Shown piece by piece: positions 40,670-54,800 of a stretch of 64,000 bases of DNA. The translations under genes were made by a program, and so were the position numbers. This DNA is from Xylocopa sonorina. Its lineage: Eukaryota; Arthropoda; Insecta; Hymenoptera; Apidae. Location: positions 434,001 through 498,000 of the forward strand of contig NW_027490241.1 of NCBI RefSeq assembly GCF_050948175.1. Reading direction: 5' to 3'. The notes under the pieces were generated by a model, which did no database searches, was not told where the DNA came from, and worked only from the letters and a program-made list of their open reading frames with translations. Position 1 is the stretch's first letter; every line of letters begins with the position of its first letter.

Positions 40670-42964
40670 CATAGAAATGAGATGCGATATCGCGTTTTAA
40701 GAAGCATTTGAACTCTATTGCTACGATACGTAGACATCTGCAAACGCTATTTCCTAGCGAGGAAGTATCGCATTTACATTCATTTGAAGTGTAGACGAGG
40801 AATACATAACACTTCGCAAATCATGTTATATCTTACCATGAAACATAGAAATGAGATGCGATATCGCGTTTTAAGAATCATATGAACTCTATTGCTACGA
40901 TACGTAGACATCTGCAATAGCTATTTCCTAGCAAGGAAGTGTCGCATTTACATTCATTTGAAGTGTAGACGAGGAATACATGATACTTCGCAAATCATAT
41001 TATATCTTACCATGAAACGAAGAAATGATATGCGATATCGCGTTTTAAGAATCATGTGAACTCTATTGCTACGATACGTAGACATCTGCAATCGCTATTT
41101 CCTAGCAAGGAAGTGTCGCATTTACATTCATTTGAAGTGTAGACGAGGAATGCATAACACTTCGCAATGAATATTATATCTTATCATGAAACATAGATAT
41201 GAGATGCAATAACTCGTTCTAAGAAGCATTTGAACTGTATTGCTTCGATACGTAGACATCTGCAAACGCTATTTCCTTGCAAGGAGTGTCGCATTTACAT
41301 TCATTTGAAGCGTAGACGAGGAATACATGGTACTTCGCAAATCATATTATATCCTACCATGAAACATAGAAATGAGATGCGATATCGCGTTTTAAGAAGC
41401 ATTTGAACACTATTGCTACGATAGCTAGACATTTGCAAACGCTATTTCCTAGCGAGGAAGTGTCGCATTTACATTCATTTGAATCGTAGACGAGGAATGC
41501 ATAACACTTCGCAATGAATATTATATCTTACCATGAAAAATAGAAATGAGTTGCGATATCGCGTTTTAAGAAGCATTAGAAAGCTATTGCTACGATACGT
41601 AGACATTTGCAAACGCTATTTCCTAGCAAAGAAGTGTCGCATTTACATTCATTTGAAGTGTAGACGAGGAATACTAAACACATCGCAAATCATGTCATAT
41701 CTTACCTTGAAACATAGAAATGAGATGCGATATCGCGTTTTAAGAAGCATTAGAAAGCTATTGCTACGATACGTAGACATCTGCAAACGCTATTTCCTTG
41801 CAAGGAAGTGTCGCATTTACATTCGTTTGAAGTGTAGACGAAGAATGCATAACACTTCGCAATGAATATTATATCTTATCATGAAACATAGATATGAGAT
41901 GCAATAACTCGTTCTAAGAAGCATTTGAACTGTATTGCTTCGATACGTAGACAATCTGCAAACGCTATTTCCTTGCAAGGAAGTGTCGCATTTACATTCA
42001 TTTGAAGTGTAGACGAGGAATACATGGTACTTCGCAAATCATATTATATCTTACCCATGAAACCATAGCAAATGAGATGCGATATCGCGTTTTAAGAGCA
42101 TTTGAACACTATTGCTACGATAGGTAGACATTTGCAAACGCTATTTCCTAGCGAGGAAGTGTCGCATTTACATTCATTTGAATCGTAGACGACGAATGCA
42201 TAACACTTCGCAATGAATATTATATCTTACCATGAAACATAGAAATGAGATGCGATATCGCGTTTTAAGAAGCATTAGAAAGCTATTGCTACGATACGTA
42301 GACATTTGCAAACGCTATTTCCTATCAAAGAAGTGTCGCATTTACATTCATTTGAAGTGTAGACGAGGAATACATAACACATCGCAAATCATGTCATATC
42401 TTACCTTGAAACATAGAAATGAGATGCGATATCGCGTTTTAAGTAAGAAATGAGAATGCGATATCGCGTTTTTAAGTAGCATTAGAAAGCTATTGCTACG
42501 ATACGTAGACATCTGCAAACACTATTTCCTTGCAAGGGAATGTGTCGCATTTACATTCATTTGAAATGTAGACGAGGAATACGTGACCCTTCGCAAATCA
42601 TATTATATCTTACCATGAACATAGAAATGAGATGCGATATCGCATTTTAAGAAGCATTAGAAAGCTATTGCTAACGATACGTAGACATCCTGCAAACGCT
42701 ATTTCGTTGCAAGGAAATGTCACATTTACATTCATTTGATGTGTAGACGAGGAATACATAACATTTCGCATATCACATTATACCTTACCATGAAACATAG
42801 AAATGAGATGCGATATCGCCTTTTAAGAATCACGAAATCTCTATCGCTACGATACGTAGACATCTGCAAACGCTATTTCCTAGCAAAGAAGTGTCGCATT
42901 TACATTCATTTGAAGTGTAGACGAGGAATACATAACACTTCGCAAATCATATTATATCTTACCA
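40670..42964 (+). repeat. 13-monomer HOR, unit 1 (about 2295 bp)
   Basis: This unit is followed directly by a second copy. Common markers are CTGCAATAGCTATTTCC, AACGAAGAAATGATATGCG, TCATGTGAACTC, GAAGCGTAGACG, GATAGCTAGACATTTG, ATGAAAAATAGAAATGAG and GAATACTAAACACATCGC. Unit 1 is 13 x 174 = 2262 bp plus a 33-bp local duplication near 42446 and several 1-3 bp indels that are absent from unit 2. Confidence 0.8.
42449..42481 (+). repeat. 33-bp local duplication inside a monomer
   Basis: The sequence GAAATGAG...GCGATATCGCGTTTTAAGT occurs twice in succession, the second time with one extra A and one extra T. Sister copies near 34940 and 44730 have only one. The placement is approximate because the insertion can be slid within the duplication. 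Confidence 0.75.
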
Positions 42965-45256
42965 TGAAACATAGAAATGAGATGCGATATCGCGTTTAAG
43001 AAGCATTTGAACTCTATTGCTACGATACGTAGACATCTGCAAACGCTATTTCCTAGCGAGGAAGTATCGCATTTACATTCATTTGAAGTGTAGACGAGGA
43101 ATCATAACACTTCGCAAATCATGTTATATCTTACCATGAAACATAGAAATGAGATGCGATATCGCGTTTTAAGAATCATATGAACTCTATTGCTACGATA
43201 CGTAGACATCTGCAATAGCTATTTCCTAGCAAGGAAGTGTCGCATTTACATTCATTTGAAGTGTAGACGAGGAATACATGATACTTCGCAAATCATATTA
43301 TATCTTACCATGAAACGAAGAAATGATATGCGATATCGCGTTTTAAGAATCATGTGAACTCTATTGCTACGATACGTAGACATCTGCAATCGCTATTTCC
43401 TAGCAAGGAAGTGTCGCATTTACATTCATTTGAAGTGTAGACGAGGAATGCATAACACTTCGCAATGAATATTATATCTTATCATGAAACATAGATATGA
43501 GATGCAATAACTCGTTCTAAGAAGCATTTGAACTGTATTGCTTCGATACGTAGACATCTGCAAACGCTATTTCCTTGCAAGGAAGTGTCGCATTTACATT
43601 CATTTGAAGCGTAGACGAGGAATACATGGTACTTCGCAAATCATATTATATCCTACCATGAAACATAGAAATGAGATGCGATATCGCGTTTAAGAAGCAT
43701 TTGAACACTATTGCTACGATAGCTAGACATTTGCAAACGCTATTTCCTAGCGAGGAAGTGTCGCATTTACATTCATTTGAATCGTAGACGAGGAATGCAT
43801 AACACTTCGCAATGAATATTATATCTTACCATGAAAAATAGAAATGAGTTGCGATATCGCGTTTTAAGAAGCATTAGAAAGCTATTGCTACGATACGTAG
43901 ACATTTGCAACGCTATTTCCTAGCAAAGAAGTGTCGCATTTACATTCATTTGAAGTGTAGACGAGGAATACTAAACACATCGCAAATCATGTCATATCTT
44001 ACCTTGAAACATAGAAATGAGATGCGATATCGCGTTTTAAGAAGCATTAGAAAGCTATTGCTACGATACGTAGACATCTGCAAACGCTATTTCCTTGCAA
44101 GGAAGTGTCGCATTTACATTCGTTTTGAAGTGTAGACGAAGAATGCATAACACTTCGCAATGAATATTATATCTTATCATGAAACATAGATATGAGATGC
44201 AATAACTCGTTCTAAGAAGCATTTGAACTGTATTGCTTCGATACGTAGACATCTGCAAACGCTATTTCCTTGCAAGGAAGTGTCGCATTTACATTCATTT
44301 GAAGTGTAGACGAGGAATACATGGTACTTCGCAAATCATATTATATCTTACCATGAAACATAGAAATGAGATGCGATATCGCGTTTTAAGGGAGCATTTG
44401 AACACTATTGCTACGATAGGTAGACATTTGCAAACGCTATTTCCTAGCGAGGAAGTGTCGCATTTACATTCATTGAATCGTAGACGACGAATGCATAACA
44501 CTTCGCAATGAATATTATATCTTACCATGAAACATAGAAATGAGATGCGATATCGCGTTTTAAGAAGCATTAGAAAGCTATTGCTACGATACGTAGACAT
44601 TTGCAAACGCTATTTTCCTATCAAAGAAGTGTCGGCATTTACATTCATTTGAAGTGTAGACGAGGAATACATAACACATCGCAAATCATGTCATATCTTA
44701 CCTTGAAACATAGAAATGAGATGCGATATCGCGTTTTTAAGTAGCATTAGAAAGCTATTGCTACGATACGTAGACATCTGCAAACACTATTTCCTTGCAA
44801 GGAAGTGTCGCATTTACATTCATTTGAAATGTAGACGAGGAATACGTGACCCTTCGCAAATCATATTATATCTTACCATGAAACATAGAAATGAGATGCG
44901 ATTATCGCATTTTAAGAAGCATTAGAAAGCTATTGCCTAACGATACGTAGACATCTGCAAACGCTATTTCGTTGCAAGGAAATGTCACATTTACATTCAT
45001 TTGATGTGTAGACGAGGAATACATAACATTTCGCATATCACATTATACCTTACCATGAAACATAGAAATGAGATGCGATATCGCCTTTTAAGAATCACGA
45101 AATCTCTATCGCTACGATACGTAGACATCTGCAAACGCTATTTCCTAGCAAAGAAGTGTCGCATTTACATTCATTTGAAGTGTAGACGAGGAATACATAA
45201 CACTTCGCAATCATATTATATCTTACCATGAAACATAGAAATGAGATGCGATATCG
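42965..45256 (+). repeat. 13-monomer HOR, unit 2
   Basis: This is a tandem copy of 40670-42964, matching in marker order. It differs mainly by its own private 1-bp indels: losses near 43100, 43689, 43908, 44473 and 45210; gains near 44122, 44388, 44614, 44632, 44734, 44900 and 44936. It ends where GCATTAGAACTC replaces GCATTTGAACTC. Confidence 0.8.
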
Positions 45257-47249
45257 CGTTTTAAGAAGCATTAGAACTCTATTGCTACGATACGTAGACA
45301 TCTGCAAACGCTATTTCCTTAGCGAGGAAGTGTCGCATTCACATTCATTTGAAGTGTAGACGACGAATACGTGACACTTCGCAAATCATATTATATCTTA
45401 CCATGAAACATAGAAACGAGATGCGATATCGCGTTTTAAGAAGCATTAGAAAGCTATTGCTAACGATACGTAGACATCTGCAAACGCTATTTCCTAGCGA
45501 GGAAGTATCGCAATCAACATTCATTTGAAGTGTAGACGAGGAATACATAACACTTCGCAAATCATGTTATATCTACCATAAAACATAGAAATGAGATGCG
45601 ATATCGCGTTTTAAGAAGCACTAGAAAGCTATTGCTACGATACGTAGACATCTGCAAACGGTATTTCCTAGCGAGGAAGTGTCGCATTTACATTCATTTG
45701 AAGTGTAGACGAGGAATGCATAACACTTCGCAATGAATATTATATCTTATCAGGAAACGTAGATATGAGATGCAATATCTCGTTTTAAGAAGCATTAGAG
45801 CTCTATTGCTTCGATACCTAGACATCTGCAGACGCTATTTCCTAGCGAGGAAGCGTCGCATTCACATTCATTTGAAGTGTAGACGAGGAATACATGACAC
45901 TTCGCAAATCATGTTATATCTTACCATGAAACATAGAAATGAGATGCGATATCGCGTTTTAAGAAGCATAGAAAGGTATTGCTACGATACGTATACATCT
46001 GCAAACGCTATTTCCTAGCGAGAAAGTATCGCATTCACATTCATTTGAAGTGTAGACGAGGGAATGCATAACACTTCGCAATGAATATTATATCTTACCA
46101 TGAAACATAGAAATGAGATGCGATATCGCGTTTTAAGAAGCATAGAAAGCTAGTGCTACGATACGTAGATATCTGCAATCGCTATTTCCTAGCAAGGAAG
46201 TGTCGCATTTGCATTCATTTGAAGTGTAGACGAGGAATACATGATACTTCGCAAATCATATTATATCTTACCATGAAACATAGAAATGAGATGCGATATC
46301 GCGTTTTAAGAAGCATTAGATCTCTATTGCTACGATACGTAGACATCTGCAAACGCTATTTCCTAGCGAGGAAGTGTCGCATTCACATTCATTTGAAGTG
46401 TAGACGAGGAATACATAACACTTCGCAAATCATATTATATCTACTACATGAAACATGGAAATGAGATTCGATATCGCGTTTTAAGGAGCATTAGAAAGCT
46501 ATTGCTACGATACGTAGACATCTGCAAACGCTATTTCCTAGCAAGGAAGTGTCGCATTTACATTCGTTTTGAAGTGTAGACGAGGAGTACATGATACTTC
46601 GCAAATCATATTGAATCTTACCTTGAAACATAGAAATGAGATGCGATATCGCGTTTTAAGAAGCATTAGAAATCTATTGCTACGGTACGTAGACATCTGC
46701 AAACGCCATTCCTAGCGAGGAAGTGTCGCATTCACATTCATTTGAAGTGTAGACGTGGAATACATAATACTTCACAAATCATATTATATCTTACCATGAA
46801 ACATAGAAATGAGATGCGATATCGCCTTTTAAGAATCATAAGAACTCTATTGCAACGATACGTAGACATCTGCAAACGCTATATCCTTGCAAGCAAGTGT
46901 CGCATTTACATTCATTTGAATCGTAGACGACGAATGCATAACACTTCGCAATGAATATTATATCTTATCAGGAAACATAGATATGAGATGCAATATCTCG
47001 TTTTAAGAAGCATTTGAACTCTATTGCTTCGATACCTAGACATCTGCAGACGCTATTTCCTAGCGAGGAAGCGTCGCATTCACATTCATTTGAAGTGTAG
47101 ACGAGGAATACATGACACTTCGCAAATCATGTTATATCTTACCATGAAACATAGAAATGAGATGCGATATCGCGTTTTAAGAAGCATTAGAAAGGTATTG
47201 CTACGATACGTAGACATCTGCAAACACTATTTCCTTGCAAGGAAGTGTC

Positions 47250-48618
47250 GCATTTACATTCATTTGAAATGTAGACGAGGAATACGTGACCCTTCGCAAA
47301 TCATATTATATCTTACCATGAAACATAGAAATGAGATGCGATATCGCATTTTAAGAAGCATTAGAAAGCTATTGCTAACGATACGTAGACATCTGCAAAC
47401 GCTATTTCGTTGCAAGGAAATGTCACATTTACATTCATTTGATGTGTAGACGAGGAATACATAACATTTCGCATATCATATTATACCTTACCATGAAACA
47501 TAGAAATGAGATGCGATATCGCCTTTTAAGAATCACGAAATCTCTATCGCTACGATACGTAGACATCTGCAAACGCTATTTCCTAGCAAAGAAGTGTCGC
47601 ATTTACATTCATTTGAAATGTAGACGAGGAATACATAACACTTCGCAAATCATATTATATCTTACCATGAAACATAGAAATGAGATGCGATATCGCGTTT
47701 TAAGAAGCATTATGAACTCTATTGCTACGATACGTAGACATCTGCAAACGCTATTTCCTAGCGAGGAAGTGTCGCATTCACATTCATTTGAAGTGTAGAC
47801 GACGAATACGTGACACTTCGCAAATCATATTATATCTTACCATGAAACATAGAAATGAGATGCGATATCGCGTTTTAAGAAGCATTAGAAAGCTATTGCT
47901 AACGATACGTAGACACTCTGCAAACGCTATTTCCTAGCGAGGAAGTATCGCAATCACATTCATTTGAAGTGTAGACGAGGAATACATAACACTTCGCAAA
48001 TCATGTTATATCTTACCATAAAACATAGAAATGAGATGCGATATCGCGTTTTAAGAAGCACTAGAAAGCTATTGCTACGATACGTAGACATCTGCAAACG
48101 GTATTTCCTAGCGAGGAAGTGTCGCATTTACATTCATTTGAAGTGTAGACGAGGAATGCATAACACTTCGCAATGAATATTATATCTTATCAGGAAACAT
48201 AGATATGAGATGCAATATCTCGTTTTAAGAAGCATTAGAACTCTATTGCTTCGATACCTAGACATCTGCAGACGCTATTTCCTAGCGAGGAAGCGTCGCA
48301 TTCACATTCATTTGAAGTGTAGACGAGGAATACATGACACTTCGCAAATCATGTTATATCTTACCATGAAACATAGAAATGAGATGCGATATCGCGTTTT
48401 AAGAAGCATTAGAAAGGTATTGCTACGATACGTATACATCTGCAAACGCTATTCCTAGCGAGAAAGTATCGCATTCACATTCAATTGAAGTGTAGACGAG
48501 GAATACATGATACTTCGCAAATCATGTTATATCTTACCATGAAACATAGAGATGAGATGCGATATCGCGTTTTAAGAAGCATTAGAAAGGTATTGCTACG
48601 ATACGTATACATCTGCAA
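47250..48618 (+). repeat. 11-monomer-spaced segment, copy 1 (matches 49172-50536)
   Basis: The segment contains GACCCTTCGC, TTTCGTTGCAAGG, ATTTGATGTGTAG, ATCACGAAATCTC, GACGACGAATACG, ATCGCAATCAC, CAAACGGTATTTCC, TTATCAGGAAACATAG and CTGCAGACGC with AAGCGTCGC, in the same order as 49172-50536. The offset is 1914 bp plus small indels. Confidence 0.75.
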
Positions 48619-49171
48619 ACGCTATATCCTTGCAAGCAAGTGTCGCATTTACATTCATTTGAATCGTAGACGAGGAATGCATAACACTTCGCAATGAATA
48701 TTATATCTTATCAGGAAACATAGATATGAGATGCAATATCTCGTTTTAAGAAGCATTTGAACTCTATTGCTTCGATACCTAGACATCTGCAGACGCTATT
48801 TCCTAGCGAGGAAGCGTTCCGCATTCACATTCATTTGAAGTGTAGACGAGGAATACATGACACTTCGCAAATCATGTTATATCTTACCAATGAAACATAG
48901 AAATGAGATGCGATATCGCGTTTTAAGAAGCATTAGAAAAGCTATTGCTAACGATACGTAGACATCTGCAAACGCTATTTCCTAGCGAGGAAGTATCGCA
49001 ATCACATTCATTTGAAGTGTAGACGAGGAATACATAACACTTCGCAAATCATGTTATATCTTACCATAAAACATAGAAATGAGATGCGATATCGCGTTTT
49101 AAGAAGCACTAGAAAGCTATTGCTACGATACGTAGACATCTGCAAACGGTATTTCCTAGCGAGGAAGTGTC

Positions 49172-50536
49172 GCATTACATTCATTTGAAATGTAGACGAG
49201 GAATACGTGACCCTATCGCAAATCATATATATCTTACCATGAAACATAGAAATGAGATGCGATATCGCATTTTAAGAAGCATTAGAAAGCTATTGCTAAC
49301 GATACGTAGACATCTGCAAACGCTATTTCGTTGCAAGGAAATGTCACATTTACATTCATTTGATGTGTAGACGAGGAATACATAACATTTCGCATATCAT
49401 ATTATACCTTACATGAAACATAGAAATGAGATGCGATATCGCCTTTTAAGAATCACGAAATCTCTATCGCTACGATACGTAGACATCTGCAAACGCTATT
49501 TCCTAGCAAAGAAGTGTCGCATTTACATTCATTTGAAGTGTAGACGAGGAATACATAACACTTCGCAAATCATATTATATCTTACCATGAAACATAGAAA
49601 TGAGATGCGATATCGCGTTTTAAGAAGCATTAGAACTCTATTGCTACGATACGTAGACATCTGCAAACGCTATTTCCTAGCTAGGAAGTGTCGCATCACA
49701 TTCATTTGAAGTGTAGACGACGAATACGTGACACATCGCAAATCATATTATATCTTACCATGAAACATAGAAATGAGATGCGATATCGCGTTTAAGAAGC
49801 ATTAGAAAGCTATTGCTAACGATACGTAGACATCTGCAAACGCTATTTCCTAGCGAGGAAGTATCGCAATCACATTCATTTGAAGTGTAGACGAGGAATA
49901 CATAACACTTCGCAAATCATGTTATATCTTACCATAAAACATAGAAATGAGATGCGATATCGCGTTTTAAGAAGCACTAGAAAGCTATTGCTACGATACG
50001 TAGACATCTGCAAACGGTATTTCCTAGCGAGGAAGTGTCGCATTTACATTCATTTGAAGTGTAGACGAGGAATGCATAACACTTCGCAATGAATATTATA
50101 TCTTATCAGGAAACATAGATATGAGATGCAATATCTCGTTTTAAGAAGCATTAGAACTCTATTGCTTCGATACCTAGACATCTGCAGACGCTATTTCCTA
50201 GCGAGGAAGCGTCGCATTCACATTCATTTGAAGTGTAGACGAGGAATACATGACACTTCGCAAATCATGTTATATCTTACCATGAAACATAGAAATGAGA
50301 TGCGATATCGCGTTTTAAGAAGCATTAGAAAGGTATTGCTACGATACGTATACATCTGCAAACGCTATTTCCTAGCGAGAAAGTATCGCATTCACATTCA
50401 TTTGAAGTGTAGACGAGGAATACATGATACTTCGCAAATCATGTTATATCTTACCATGAAACATAGAGATGAGATGCGATATCGCGTTTTAAGAAGCATT
50501 AGAAAGGTATTGCTACGATACGTATACATCTGCAAA
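49172..50536 (+). repeat. 11-monomer-spaced segment, copy 2 (matches 47250-48618)
   Basis: This is the partner of 47250-48618. Its left part still contains indels (GCATTACATTC, CCCTATCGC, CATATATATC, TTACATGAAAC). Its right part, after about 49.8 kb, is clean, so the change in sequence quality happens inside this copy. Confidence 0.75.
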
Positions 50537-51865
50537 CGCTATTTCCTAGCGAGAAAGTATCGCATTCACATTCATTTGAAGTGTAGACGAGGAATACATA
50601 ACACTTCGCAAATCATGTTATATCTTACCATGAAACATAGAAATGAGATGCGATATCGCGTTTTAAGAATCATATGAACTCTATTGCTACGATACGTAGA
50701 CATCTGCAATCGCTATTTCCTAGCAAGGAAGTCTCGCATTTACATTCATTTGAAGTGTAGACGAGGAATACATAACATTTCGCAAATCATGTTATATCTT
50801 ACCATGAAATATAGAAATGAGATGCAATATCGCGTTTTAAGAAGCATTTGAACTCTATTGCTTCGATACGTAGATTTCTGCAAACGCTATTTCCTTGCAA
50901 GGAAGTGTCGCATTTACATTCATTTGAATCGTGGACGAGGAATGCATAACACTTCGCAATGAATATTATATCTTATCATGAAACATAGATATGAGATGCA
51001 ATATCTCGTTTTAAGAAGCATTTGAACTCTATTGCTTCGATACGTAGACATCTGCAGTCGCTATTTCCTGGCAAGGAAGTGTCGCATTTACATTCATTTG
51101 AATTGTAGACGAGGAATACATGACACTTCGCTAATCATGTTATATCTTACCATGAAACATAGAAATGAGATGCGATATCGCGTTTTAAGAAGCATTAGAA
51201 AGGTACTGCTACGATACGTATACATCTGCAAACGCTATTTCCTAGCGAGGAAGTATCGCATTCACATTCATTTGAAGTGTAGACGAGGAATGCATAACAC
51301 TTCGCAATGAATATTATATCTTACCATGAAACATAGAAATGAGATGCGATATCGCGTTTTAAGAAGCATTAGAAAGCTAGTGCTACGATACGTAGATATC
51401 TGCAATCGCTATTTCCTAGCAAGGAAGTGTCGCATTTGCATTCATTTGAAGTGTAGACGAGGAATACATGATACTTCGCAAATCATATTATATCTTACCA
51501 TGAAACATAGAAATGAGATGCGATATCGCGTTTTAAGAAGCATTAGAACTCTATTGCTACGATACGTAGACATCTGCAAACGCTATTTCCTAGCGAGGAA
51601 GTGTCGCATTCACATTCATTTGAAGTGTAGACGAGGAATACATAACACTTCGCAAATCATATTATATCTTACCATGAAACATGGAAATGAGATTCGATAT
51701 CGCGTTTTAAGGAGCATTAGAAAGCTATTGCTACGATACGTAGACATCTGCAAACGCTATTTCCTAGCAAGGAAGTGTCGCATTTACATTCGTTTGAAGT
51801 GTAGACGAGGAGTACATGATACTTCGCAAATCATATTGAATCTTACCTTGAAACATAGAAATGAG
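50390..51865 (+). repeat. Segment copy 2 of 38160-39635
   Basis: This is the partner of 38160-39635. It contains the start of the longest apparent open frame in the window (51326-52327, 333 codons, almost six monomers). That frame is open only because these particular monomers lack the stop-bearing variants. Confidence 0.82.
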
Positions 51866-54800
51866 ATGCAATATCGCGTTTTAAGAATCATAAGAACTCT
51901 ATTGCTACGATACGTAGACTTCTGCAAACGCTATTTCCTTGCAAGGAAGTGTCGCATTTACATTCATTTGATGTGTAGACGAGGAATACATAACACTTCG
52001 CATATCATATTATACCTTACCATGAAACATAGAAATGAGATGCGATATCGCCTTTTAAGAATCACGAAATCTCTATCGCTACGATACGTAGACATCTGCA
52101 AACGCTATTTCCTAGCAAAGAAGTGTCGCATTTACATTCATTTGAAGTGTAGACGAGGAATACATAACACTTCGCAAATCATATTATATCTTACCATGAA
52201 ACATAGAAATGAGATGCGATATCGCGTTTTAAGAAGCATTAGAAAGCTATTGCTAACGATACGTAGACATCTGCAAGCGCTATTTCCTAGCGAGGAAGTA
52301 TCGCAATCACATTCATTTGAAGTGTAGACGAGGAATACGTAACACTTCGCAAATCATGTTATATCTTACCATAAAACATAGAAATGAGATGCGATATCGC
52401 GTTTTAAGAAGCACTAGAAAGCTATTGCTACGATACGTAGACATCTGCAAACGCAATTTCCTAGCGGGGAAGTATCGCATTCACATTCATTTGAGGTGTA
52501 GACGAGGAATACATAACACTTCGCAAATCATGTTATATCTTACCATGAAACATAGAATTGAGATGCGATATCGCGTTTTAAGAATCATAAGAACTCTATT
52601 GCTACGACACGTAGACATCTGCAAACGCTATTTCCATGCAAGGAAGTGTCGCATTTACATTCATTTGAATCGTAGACGAGGAATGCATTACACTTCGCAA
52701 TGAATATTATATCTTACCATGAAACATAGAAATGAGATGCGATATCGCGTTTTAAGAAGCATTAGAACACTATTGCTACGATAGGTAGACATTTGCAAAC
52801 GCTATTTCCTAGCGAGGAAGTGTCGCATTTACATTCATTTGAATCGTAGACGAGTAATGCATAACACTTCGCAATGAATATTATATCTTATCAGGAAACA
52901 TAGATATGAGATGCAATATCTCGTTTTAAGAAGCATTTGAACTCTTTTGCTTCGATACGTAGACATCTGAAAACGCTATTTCCTAGCAAGGAAGTGTCGC
53001 GTTTACATTTATTTGAAGTGTAGGCAAGGAATACATAACACTTCGCAATGAATATTACATCTTATCATGAGACATAGAATTGAGATGCGATATCTTGTTT
53101 TTAGAAGCATTTGAACTCTATTGCTTCGATACGTAGACATCTGCAAACGCTATTTCCTTGCAAGGAAGTGTCGCATTTACATCCATTTGAATCGTAGACG
53201 AGGAATGCATAACACTTCGCAATGTATATTATATCTTATCATGAAACATAGATATGAGATGCAATATCTCGTTTTAGGAAGCATTTGAACTCTATTGCTT
53301 CGATACGTAGACATCTGCAAACGCTATTTCCTAGCAAGGAAGTGTCGCATTTACATTCATTTGAAGTGTAGGCGAGGAATACATAACACTTCGCAATGAA
53401 TATCACATCTTATCATGAAACATAGAATTGAGATGCGGTATCTTGTTTTTAGAAGCATTTGAACTCTATTGCTTCGATACGTAGACATCTGCAAACGCTA
53501 TTTCCTAGCAAGGAAGTGTCGCATTCACATTCATTTGAAGTGTAGACGAGGAATACATAACACTTCGCAAATCATATTATATCTTACCATGAAACATAGA
53601 AATGGGATGCAATATCGCCTTTTAAGAAGCATTAGAAAGCTATTGCTACGATACGTAGACATTTTGCAAGCGCTATTTCCTAGCAAAGAAATGTCGCATT
53701 TACATTCATTTGAAGTGTAGACGAGGAATACATAACACTTCGCAAATCATACTATATCTTACCATGAAACATAGAAATGAGATGCGATATCGCGTTTTAA
53801 GAAGCATTAGAACTTTATTGCTACGATACCTAGACATCTGCAGACGCTATTTCCTAGCAAGGAAGTGTCGCATTTACATTCATTTGAAGTGTAGACGAGG
53901 AATACATGATACTTCGCAAATCATATTATATCTTACCACGAAACATAGAAATGAGATGCGATATCGCGTTTTAAGAAGCATTAGAACACTGTTGCTACGA
54001 TATGTAGACATTTGCAAACGCTATTTCCTAGCAAAGAAGTGTCGCATTTACATTCATTTGAAGTGTAGACGAGGAATACATAACATTTCTCAAATCATGT
54101 TATATCTTACCATGAAACATAGAAATGAGATGCAATATCGCGTTTTAAGAAGCATTTGAACTCTATTGCTTCGATACGTAGATTTCTGCAAACGCTTTTT
54201 CCTTGCAAGGAAGTGTCGCATTTACATTCATTTGAAGTGTAGACGAGGAATACATGATACTTCGCAAATCATATTATATCTTACCATGAAACATAGAAAT
54301 GAGATGCGATATCGCGTTTTAAGAAGCACTAGAAGTCTATTGCTACGATACGTAGACATCTGCAAACGCTATTTCCTAGCGAGGAAGTGTCGCATTTACA
54401 TTCATTTGAATCGTAGACGAGGAATGCATAACACTTCGCAATGAATATTATATCTTACCATGAAACATAGAAATGAGATGCGATATCGCGTTTTAAGAAG
54501 CATTAGAACTTTATTGCTACGATACCTAGACATCTGCAGACGCTATTTCCTAGCAAGGAAGTGTCGCATTTACATTCATTTGAAGTGTAAACGAGGAATA
54601 CATGATACTTCGCAAATCATATTATATCTTACCATGAAACATAGAAATGAGATGCGATATCGCGTTTTAAGAAGCATTAGAACACTATTGCTACGATAGG
54701 TAGACATTTGCAAACGCTATTTCCTAGCAAAGAAGTGTCGCATTTACTTTCATTTGAAGTGTAGGCGAGGAATTCATAACACTTCGCAAATCATATTATA

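Larger units (their letters stand above)
41281..49800. other. Indel-dense stretch, probable low-accuracy consensus
   Basis: By eye I count about 45 small insertions or deletions here, against roughly ten in the other 54 kb of satellite. Examples are GACAATCTGC near 41951, CCCATGAAACCATAGCAAATG near 42055, AAGGGAATGTGTCG near 42535, GACATCCTGC near 42690, TTGCAACGC near 43908, CGATTATCGC near 44900, GTGTCGGCATT near 44632, GACACTCTGC near 47914, GCGTTCCGC near 48825, ACCAATGAAAC near 48889 and ATTAGAAAAGC near 48940. Each is private to one copy of a repeat whose sister copies lack it. Confidence 0.8.

Noticed and set aside
44061..45560. Minus-strand open frames of 65-103 codons
   Set aside because: These are the reverse-strand reading of the same satellite, opened or fused by the small indels in this stretch.
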